NCBI GenBank assembly: GCA_963966185.1
Contig: CAWZYM010000090.1
Location: 1 to 64,000, forward strand
From: Rhabditoides inermis
Lineage: Eukaryota > Nematoda > Chromadorea > Rhabditida > Rhabditidae
DNA: 64,000 bases
Reading direction: 5' to 3'
In this document: positions 25,370 to 33,478 of the stretch, in pieces
How the letters are laid out: each line of letters starts with the position of its first letter
How positions within the stretch are numbered: the first letter of the stretch is position 1
Notes under the pieces: generated by a model
The model's input: only the letters and a program-made list of their open reading frames with translations
Database searches by the model: none
What the model was told of the DNA's origin: nothing
Position numbers and translations under genes: made by a program

Positions 25370-25588
25370 TCTTATCTCTGATATAAGTTATAAGTCCTTG
25401 AGTTCAGTCCTAGAGTGATATCAATTGATTATCGATTGATCGAGGCATGCTGTAATCTACAGTAATCCAAATTTAGCCACACCTGAGTATGCAGTCGATA
25501 TCCATGTGTTCATAGATGTATAGAAGACAATATTTAACGGAGCAACAGATGAATCAAGAGACAAAACACCTGCAACTGATATCCAATT
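25370..25588 (-). repeat. single dispersed copy of the 247-bp repeat
   Basis: Diverged copy, on the minus strand, of the unit tandemly repeated at 52,773-55,430. It keeps the inverted core GAGGCATGCTGTAATC next to an ATCGATTGAT half-palindrome, and ends at ATATCCAAT. Confidence 0.75.
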
Positions 25589-25590
25589 AG

Positions 25591-25647
25591 GGGCGGCGCG
25601 CCAGCGCCGCCCGTTTGTTATGATCTGTGGCGCGCGCAGCGCGCCAC
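25591..25647. other. pair of GC-rich perfect hairpins
   Basis: Two stem-loops sit side by side in AT-rich DNA. The first has 9-bp arms GGGCGGCGC / GCGCCGCCC (25,591-25,599 and 25,604-25,612) with loop GCCA. The second has 9-bp arms GTGGCGCGC / GCGCGCCAC (25,627-25,635 and 25,639-25,647) with loop GCA. The following 25,650-26,390 has no recognisable gene. It contains a short (GAC)n stretch near 25,823 and CT-rich patches. Confidence 0.75.
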
Positions 25648-26395
25648 TCCAATCCACACGCTATTTGGCTATCATAATACAATATACTTCATTAGAGTGT
25701 GTTATGTGTTAGGGTATCATTTTGTAAGACCTATGAGTATGATTTGTTGAATAAATATCGGTTGCGGCGCCCAGAACAGCCTCTCTCTCGCTCTCTCCCG
25801 CTTTGCCACTAAACGTGTTTACGACGACGACGACGTCGACGACGGTGTGCTTCACGTAAGCTCCGCCCACTGCACTCTGCGCTCATTGGTCTCTCGGCCT
25901 CTTGCCGGTGAAAACTGATTGGCCGAGCGCATGCCCCGCCCTTCGCTCACCCACTCTCGTGTCGGATCGATCGCGCGCCGTCTCTGGCGTCTCTTGCGAG
26001 CGCACACTCTCTGCGCACTCTCTCATGTCCACTGGCGAGTGACTGGGCAGCCGGCCTGTTATCTGATCGAACGATCTCGGCGAGAGAGAGTGTGAGAGTG
26101 AGAGAGCGCATGTTCTCTTACCGACTTGCCGGTTAGAAAACGTGCGAATTGCAGAAAGCAGGCCGGATGACGCTGTTTTGTTCTCTGTGCAACTCCTCAG
26201 TTCGAACAGTAATACCAGAAACACAGGAAAATAACCGTATAAGAAAGCTAGCTGAGTTCAGTTCAACGCACCCAGTCCGGCTATTCATGACCGAAGGTTC
26301 ATTAGCTCAAAATCTGAAGATTGTCTTTCTGTGTCTAGAGAGAACAGTGAGGGTAGAAAAAGAGAGTGTTCAAGCGGAGAATAAAACACAACATG

Positions 26396-26640
26396 CTCTG
26401 AGAGAGAGAACGAGAGAGAGAAAGAAAAAGTGATAGAGAGGGGAGATAAAGAGGAGAGAGAAAGAGATTGAGAAAGAGAGAGATAGAAAAGGGAGAGAGA
26501 GAGAGAGAGAAAGAGAAGGAGAAGGAGAGATAATGAGAGTTAGGGAGTGATAGAGAGAGGAAAGAAAAAGAGAAGGGCGAGTGATAGAGAAAGAGAGAGA
26601 AAGAGAGAGAGGGGGGAAAGAGTGAGAGAGAGGGGGGCTA
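26396..26640. repeat. GA-rich low-complexity tract
   Basis: Purine-only on the plus strand apart from scattered pyrimidines. 26,640-26,960 shows no gene or repeat that I recognise. Confidence 0.85.
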
Positions 26641-26962
26641 TTAGATAAGCGAAATAGAGCGCATCAATCGTCAATGAGCGATCCGACCAGGCTGTTCGTT
26701 TTCCTGATTCTGACTACGTTTTCGAAGACTCTCTAGTTTGGATACGTCAGTGTATTAGTTTTCGAAGATTTTCAAGTTACTGACGTGACTGTTATCAGTG
26801 ACTGTTACTATGTCTGTGTATTTGTGAATTGTTAATTGTGAGTATTGTAAATTGTAAGTTATTTGTATCTTTATAGCATGATATTCTGACTAGTGAGTTT
26901 GTAATATGTATTTTCGTTATCTAATGTACAAAATTTCTTCGAAATTTGAGAAAAGGACATCC

Positions 26963-27363
26963 ATTCTCTTTCGAAAAGTACAGGAGTAAAAAGGAGTGGT
27001 TTGTTTTGATCTAATTCAACAAAAGCACATGCATATTTTTTTCTTCGCAGCTGACTAAAATTTCAAAACAAACCTGCTCTTTCTAATCGATGAAAAAAGC
27101 GAACATATGTAATTGTAATATGTACTATAATAATTTAAAATAAAAGACCTTTTTGTTGTTAAATTTTTATGCATTTGCATGCGTATATCTGATCAAAAAT
27201 CACACATTTCATAGTTATGAAACATTTCATAGTACATCGTTTGAAAGAGCAGGTTTGTTTTGAAATTTTAGTCAGCTGCGAAGAAAAAAATATGCATGTG
27301 CTTTTGTTGAATTAGATCAAAACAAACCACTCATTTTTACTCCTGTACTTTTCGAAAGAGAAT
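26963..27363. mobile_element. palindromic hairpin element H2
   Basis: Left end ATTCTCTTTCGAAAAG, right end CTTTTCGAAAGAGAAT, arms about 120 bp. Both arms share AACAAAAGCACATGCAT and the central AACAAACCTGCTC / GAGCAGGTTTGTT. Compared with H1 it has a different middle segment (CTTCGCAGCTGACTAAAATT) that is present in both of its arms. Confidence 0.85.
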
Positions 27364-27414
27364 AATCCTACATGTCACATTCGAATCCGGTATGACATAT
27401 TATCCCTGATATAA

Positions 27415-28345
27415 CTCTCTGGTTCTGACCTAGGGTGATATCAATCGATTTTCGATTGATCGAGGCATACTGTAATCTACAGTAGTCCTAACACGATCGC
27501 ACCTGAATATACGTGTCGATACCCATGGCTTTGTGTTGATTGATGTCGTTCGACAGGAGACGATACTCATAGGTAGCAGCAAACGGACCCACTCTCCTGC
27601 AACCACTATCCAATCATAATATATGACTACGTATGTTCAACTAGCACACCTGTATGTCTCGATTTATCCAGAGTCCAGTTCAGTCCCAGATGATCTATAT
27701 TCCTCCCAGATGATCCACTCTGCTCGTCCCGATATGGCAAGACGCCATCATGAAAAGTATCCTGGTTACAGGCAAAACGAAAGACATTCGAAACAATACG
27801 GGCACAGAATACTCGCCTGACAGATCCACGATAGAAGATGGACCCGATGGGACTAGAAGAAGAACTGAGAGGGGCAGACAGTGGGAGAGACGAGACTCTC
27901 TCGGTTCTCACGCAGGCATTCTGAAACAACAATGGTGCACATGAAGAGGAGGGAGGGGGGAAGATGGAGTGATGTGGGAAGGAATACCTGGTCGACCGCC
28001 CGCCGCGCGCGCTTTCTCTCGAATGCGGCCCGTCATTCCTTCTCCCTCCAGCCATCAGACAGGCCACGCCCCTCATATATGCTAATGTGAAAATGGCTCA
28101 CTCATCGCAATCCGCAACTCGCACGTTTTCTTCTTGTGTGTCCCTTGCACCGAGCCACGGCGTAGTCATGTTTCTCTGTTCTTTCCGACCGCCGGAATCA
28201 ACAGTGCTTCGGATTTCGGATATGGCGAGAGAGCGCGAAAGTATTGAGAAAAGAGCGATCATGAGATCTAATCGACGCCTTCGCTAGTGGGAGCCGCTTT
28301 ACTGGGGGGGGGGCTCTCACCACTAATATCAATCGATTATACGGT
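27415..28345 (-). repeat. composite dispersed element, copy 1
   Basis: It begins with a 247-type core (GAGGCATACTGTAATCTACA) and continues through segments that recur at 37,620-38,400 and, inverted, at 51,890-52,560. These include CTCTCGGTTCTCACGCAGG and GCTAATGTGAAAATGGCTC. It ends near ATCAATCGATTATACGG. A 149-residue minus-strand open frame is shared by the copies but changes frame content between them and shows no domain, so I do not call it a gene. Confidence 0.75.
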
Positions 28346-28444
28346 GGGTTACGAAGAGTGAGAATCAGTAAAGGGCGTAGCGCGTATGTTATAAAAGAGA
28401 GGGGAGCGAGCGAGAGAGAGAGAGAGGGATAGAGGGGGAGGGAG

Positions 28445-28820
28445 ATGGACCAGCTTACTCGCAGCCGTATGTGCTGGATGTGCATCCGCCGACCGATTGC
28501 GATTCTCACACACGCATTGATGACACGGACGGATGTCTGAAGATGGTGATCACAAACAAGATACCGTGAGGGACGACACTGCAGGGAGTAGCGCTCATAT
28601 CATCAAAGAGAGAGAGAGGGGGGGATAGAGGGGGAGGGAGATGGACCAGCTTACTCGCAGCCGTATGTGCTGGATGTGCATCCGCCGGCCGATTGCGGTT
28701 CTCACACACGCATTGATGACACGGACGGATGTCTGAAGATGGTGATCACAAACAAGATACCGTGCGGGACGACACTGCAGGGCGTAGCGCTCATATCATC
28801 AAAGAGGGAGAGAGAGAGAA

Positions 28821-28868
<48 letters not shown>

Positions 28869-29020
28869 AGAGAGGGGGGAGGGAGATGGACCAGCTTACT
28901 CGCAGCCGTATGTGCTGGATGTGCATCCGCCGGCCGATTGCGATTCTCACACACGCATTGATGACACGGACGGATGTCTGAAGATAGTGATCACAAACAA
29001 GATACCGTGCGGGACGACAT
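28445..29020 (+). pseudogene. three tandem PARG-like exon copies
   Basis: Three copies start at 28,445, 28,641 and 28,886, each preceded by TTACTCGCAG and separated by GA-rich tracts. Each resembles exon 8 of the PARG gene at 46,906-47,040: the frame reads VLDVHPP, then TDGCLKM or a close variant, then PCGTTLQG. Copy 1 has an in-frame TGA where the others have TGC. The donor seen in the real gene (CTCATG then GTATCA) is replaced by CTCATATCATCA in copies 1 and 2, and copy 3 is truncated at 29,020. They are therefore unlikely to be spliced as usual exons. They look like relics of a duplicated PARG relative, or of a captured exon amplified together with its GA flanks. Confidence 0.6.
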
Positions 29021-29235
29021 AGTTGAACGTGCAGAATTAAGCGGAAAACAGACTCAAATCTAGGCCTAGGAAATCTAGACATAATAGAAAAGATTTTAAT
29101 CATTATTATTATTATCATTATTTCATAGTGATATGCTATAATGATTGCAGATTGGATTGCAGATTGTAGTAGGAAGTGCTAGGTGAAGCCAGGACAGATG
29201 GAAAAGGTGTAGTTGGGAAGGAAAGAGGGCTTTAG

Positions 29236-29265
29236 GCAGGCGGATGCACACCCGGTACATACAGC
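29236..29265 (-). pseudogene. PARG-like exon fragment
   Basis: Minus strand, directly after TTATTCGCAG, reads LYVPGVHPPA, matching the start of the PARG exon 8 copies (YVLDVHPPA). The match stops after about 30 nt. It lies 24 nt downstream of the glutamate-receptor exon. Confidence 0.45.
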
Positions 29266-29288
29266 TGCGAATAAGATTCTCTAATTAC

Positions 29289-29420
29289 CGTACTTGATTT
29301 TGGTCTGCTTGGCGAGGTCCTCCACGGATTCAATCGGAGCCTGGGAGAGTACGGTACAAGTGAGAGAGAGAGGGAGAGAGAGAGGGAGAGAGAGAGGGAG
29401 AGAGAGAGGGAGAGAGAGGG

Positions 29421-29475
<55 letters not shown>

Positions 29476-29588
29476 GCACCTGCATCTTCTCCAGAGTGAG
29501 GAACGCGGCTAGGTTGGCAGTGTAGGATGAGACGATGATCATAGTGAAGAACCACCAAGCCGATGAGGCAATTCGACCGGAGATCGAT
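29289..29588 (-). pseudogene. ionotropic glutamate receptor exon pair (fragment)
   Basis: Two minus-strand exons, 29,588-29,480 (109 nt) and 29,340-29,289 (52 nt), are separated by a CT/GA-repeat intron. The first encodes [20 protein letters not shown] followed by [16 protein letters not shown], the M3 segment with the hallmark SYTANLAAF gate of AMPA/kainate receptors. The second encodes [17 protein letters not shown], the start of the S2 ligand-binding lobe; KQTKI-YG is typical of kainate-type subunits. AG acceptors and GTGCGT / GTAATT donors are present and the phase is consistent. No other receptor exon (pore loop, M1, rest of S2, M4) was found nearby. This is either a fragment moved here or part of a gene with very distant exons. 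The open frame shows no damage. Confidence 0.75.
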
Positions 29589-29861
29589 CTGGAAGCGTCT
29601 CTCTCCCCTTTCTCTCTCCCTCCCTCTCTCTTTCTCTTTTTCTATTCATATCCACCTGACACCTTTGGGTTCGCGCAGTTGCAGAGACGCTTTTTCATTT
29701 ACATGACCGCTCAAAAATGGAGTGAACCCGGCGCGAGTTGCACGCTGCCGGGACGTATAGGCATGGCCCAGTCAGCTCATGAGTTGTTGCGAGAAGAGGC
29801 GACGGGTCGTTCACGTCACGATGCCCCTCGCGACGCCGGCAGCGCCATATGAGTGATAGAC

Positions 29862-29914
29862 TTTTTTCGCCTATCACATTATCTCTAATCGAAATAATGT
29901 GATAGGCGAAAAAA
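29862..29914. other. perfect 21-bp inverted repeat
   Basis: Arms of 21 bp (29,862-29,882 and 29,894-29,914), core CGCCTATCACATTAT / ATAATGTGATAGGCG, separated by 11 nt. It lies 31 bp left of hairpin H3. It could be a terminator-like hairpin, or the tip of a small transposon. Confidence 0.8.
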
Positions 29915-29945
29915 CAAAAACTTGAGCGAACACAACGAAAATGTG

Positions 29946-30245
29946 ATTATCTTTTAAAAGGACTTCCGTAAGAGAAGAGTTTGTGTTACTCAATGTAATG
30001 CAACAAAAGCTCATGCATTTTATCAATCGAAATAGTAAACACACCTGCTCTTTCTGCAATAAAAACTAATGCTAGCAAATGTTGTATGTCGGGAAATTGA
30101 TTTCGGTATCCGATCGATTATATATAACTTTGAACTATTGGAGCAGGTTTGTGTACTATTTCGATTGATAAAATGCATGAGCTTTTGTTGCATTACATTG
30201 AGTAACACAAACTCTTCTCTTACGGAAGTCCTTTTAAAAGATAAT
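29946..30245. mobile_element. palindromic hairpin element H3
   Basis: Same ends as H1 (ATTATCTTTTAAAAGGACT) and the same AACAAAAGCTCATGCAT core. It differs from H1 at several sites, and both arms carry the same differences: TTTGTGTTACTCAATG in place of TTTGTTTTATCCGACG, and CGAAATAGTAAACACACC in place of CGAACTAGTAAACAAACC. Confidence 0.85.
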
Positions 30246-30870
30246 GAATGTACTTTTATTGGATTTCATATAAATCTATCTACATTAACATGAACCACAA
30301 AACATTTTTTTAAAAGAAATCCAACAGTTCACTCACCTTGTTGAGTCCAAAATTGTATAAAATTTGCAAAAAAGAGTTTAGGTAATGCTGATGGGAAAAT
30401 TTACAATTCCAATGTCATTTCTATGTAAAATCATATATTACAAAAGGTTTGCCGCCAGCCGGAACCGAACTCGAGCCATGTCTCAACGGGCGCAATCGCT
30501 AACCACAACACTACTGTGCGCACGGCAGAGCACGCGATCTAAACGATATCAGTGCAATCCACAGGCAGTGCGGATTGTGCACCTCCTGTCTGCTGAGGGC
30601 AGCCGGTGCGCGCCACCCCCCCCCCCCTAGAAAACGTTCCGTACACGGGGGATTGCCTGCCCCTCAGGGGGCGCGCGCGCGTATCTCGCTTCCTACAACA
30701 GCTAGCGTTACCAAAATCGAAACTTAACCATTTTCTAACATCCTGATAACATCTATCAGCATCACATTGTTCTCGTAATGATTCTAAGGGACCTTTCGTT
30801 CAGTCGCCTTTTGCCGATTCTAGCGCGCGACTAGGGTTAACACAAACCAACCAGCGCTGCCGCGCTGGTT
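30246..30870 (-). mobile_element. SINE-like element, inverted copy
   Basis: Reverse complement of the 22,930-23,574 element. It shares CAACCAGCGCGGCAGCGCTG at its outer end and a tRNA-like head at 30,460-30,515 with a GAGTTCGGTTCC B-box. It joins hairpin H3 exactly as the first copy joins H1. Confidence 0.65.
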
Positions 30871-31290
30871 GTAATAATAATAATAACAACAACATATACG
30901 AATCAGTCACCGAGAGAATCAGACGGAGAGGATGAGTGAAATACCGCGGCGCAAAGAGAAGTGCATTGATACCGGTTCCATGGGACAGGGGACGGGACAG
31001 TGAGGACAGGGGACGGTGCGGTTGAACAGGACAAGTTATGTAGTGATGAGGTTAGAGTTTGTAGATGCTAGACAAATCAAACTTACTCAAGGCGGTTTTG
31101 AAAGTTGGGAGGGAAGAGAAGAGCACCCCACTACTGTATCGGGGAGCTTGTTCCAGATCCTCACTACCCTTACCGCAAAACTACCGTATACCAGCGAGTT
31201 GGAGGCGGTCGATTTCCTCAGCTGACGCCATATCCATATGAGGAGGAGCGTGAGCTCGTCCCTCGCCGGTTCCCGATCAAATTTTTGAAG
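30871..31290 (-). mobile_element. LINE 3' remnant
   Basis: The minus-strand frame includes VRVVRIWNKLPDTVVGCSSL, which resembles the C-terminal end of non-LTR reverse transcriptases (R..RIWN.LP..VV..SS). It is followed toward 30,871 by a (TTG/TTA)n tail of the kind seen at LINE 3' ends. Only the end is present. Overlapping open frames up to 31,480 are not convincing. Confidence 0.55.
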
Positions 31291-31623
31291 CCCGGGAGTA
31301 CTACCGGGCTGGCAACGCGAATTCGCAGCGTGTGCCCTGGCACCCGTATAATGGCACGGCCTTGGCACCTCACCGAGGTAAGATCCCGATTGCCAAGAGC
31401 TAGTCCTCGGATTGCACACAAATACCTACAACACACACATTGTGTTTGGGAGTTGGCTAAACGATCGCGTTCGTGTACTTAGTCGGAACCCGTCGATCCT
31501 CCGACAGTCATCAGACGACCATCCAGCTCACAGAGTGAGAACCTTTCAATCAGCGAAGGAGGAAACGCGCACAGACGAACAAATCCAGATACTGCAATAT
31601 TTTATAAACTATTGTAAATGAAC

Positions 31624-31690
31624 CGGGGGCGCGGCTCGGTGGATAGAGCGTTTGTCTCTCAATCTCACGGTCGCTGGTTCGATCCCCCTC
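31624..31690 (+). mobile_element. tRNA-derived SINE head
   Basis: It has a D-arm-like GCTC..GAGC with GGTGGATA loop and a strong B box (GGTTCGATCCC). The anticodon and T stems do not pair well, so this is a tRNA-derived element and not a tRNA gene. From about 31,700 to 33,170 I see no gene, only short unassignable open frames. Confidence 0.5.
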
Positions 31691-33478
31691 GGAATCAACG
31701 TGAATTTCTTACGAAATTCACCAAGCCCCTGTGGTGTGGCAATCCACTCTCATGGTAGCCAGAAAACGTCACAGCACCATCTACGGACTCAAGAACGGAA
31801 TTCAAGACGTCCGACGCCACTCAACCCAACTACCTCTGCTGACGTCGTCGTACTCCAAGAACCCTATCTTGTTCTCGACTAGGAGGACCCCGGATTCAAC
31901 CGGCTAAACAAAAAAAGAGCGAGTTGTATACCAGCATTCATAGGGTACATCGATAATCACGCCACTGATAGGGTTCATAAATGAACAACAATTCCAGTGG
32001 GCGCTGACCTCTGTGCACTCACTAATGTCTACGTCGCTCGTGGGCTCGGGCGTCGGACAATCGCTTGGCCCCGCCCCCTTCTGTGTGTGAGTGAGAGAGA
32101 AGCGAATAGCGAGTGCGCGCCGGTATCATCAGAGTGAATCGAGAACGTGTATGAAAATGTAATTTTGTGAAACAAAACATGAACAAAAGGACTGAAATGA
32201 ATTCAATGGAGACATGTGCAAACAGGCTTCCCTTGTGCGCAGCATGTCATTCTCGAAGACGATGAAACTCTCGGAGACGTCTCTTCGCGATCGATCGTCG
32301 AAGCCCGGATATTGAGATCGAAACTTCCCCAGAAGCCGCAAGCAGGGATGACAAGCATCACCAACAACACGTACGCATCCACTGGATCACCGAAATCCGT
32401 ATTGTTGGAACTCGCAGTAGGCGTTGGCATTACTGTGCTTTTGTGCTTTACCGTAACCTTACCGTAAATTGTTGCCATGTGCTACTTGATTCGAGATAAA
32501 TTCTGATTCTGTGTTATATATAATTATACGTCACAAGTAACTTGCGCCGCTCACCTGGTCACGATGAGTGCGACCATTGAGTGTGGCATACGCTTAATTT
32601 TCACACAACAACGCGATAATTACACAGACATTTATTAGAGATGAAAAGAAGGGAAATGAAGCGTAATAAAAGACGGAGTTAGTGGCCCGGATGGAGTCGG
32701 GCGCGGGGGTTTTGTGCTGCTTGGAGATGTTGTGAGACGGCCGCCGGCAGATACAGTGCCGGGGACGAGAGACCGGCGGACGGGAGACGGCAGGCGCTTG
32801 CCGTCTGGAATGACAACAAATTAGAATCGGCAAAGTAGTGTGAGGGTTGATGTGAGTGACGTGAACGCGTGGAATGCGATGAGAGACTTCCGACTGCCTG
32901 GATGTACCCTCTCGGATGGTGACTCAGCGGCAGGGTGAAGCGAGAGGGGAAGCACGTGCGCGGTAGTCGTGGGAGACATGTGTGAGTGAGTGCTCGCTGG
33001 GTTGATACTATCAGCGACAGCGTGGTACTGGCAGAGTAGCAGCGTGCGCAGCACACCGATCCCCATTGTGGGTCGCCGACCTCGGCAATTGGTTACCAGA
33101 AAGGAGAAAGGTAGTGGCGATAAGCCAAGTGTGGGAAGTGGTGCGGTCGATGAATAGATCTGGGGCGATATCCCGATATAATATAATAATAATAATAATA
33201 TATTTATCCATAGAAACAGAATCGCAATGACAACATTGGAAAGACAACAAAAGTTATGATGAACGAGTGTCCAACATCAATCGGTTTCCTTCCCAGTGAG
33301 GCAAAGCGAATACTGCGGAAGCCACCTCCAGACACCTTGACGTGTTTGACAGAAGTGTGCTTCCTCCACAGGCACTCTCGCGACGACAACTGAAATGAGT
33401 GAGGAGGCAAGCGCCTCATCATTAGAATCACCCAATCAAGTCAAACCACCCTGGAGCTTCTATCACATTAACAGATTA

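Noticed and set aside
27627..28076. 149-residue frame shared with 37,661-38,092 and 52,067-52,498 as a transposon protein
   Set aside because: The copies diverge in frame after the shared part, there is no recognisable domain, and it is Ser/Arg/Pro-rich by composition.
29640..29740. An upstream glutamate-receptor exon on the minus strand (..LREPK before GTGTCAG)
   Set aside because: The required frame does not show the pore-loop or M2 sequence, and the phase match is weak.
31624..31690. Functional tRNA gene
   Set aside because: The A and B boxes and D arm are good, but the anticodon and T stems do not pair; it is better read as a SINE head.
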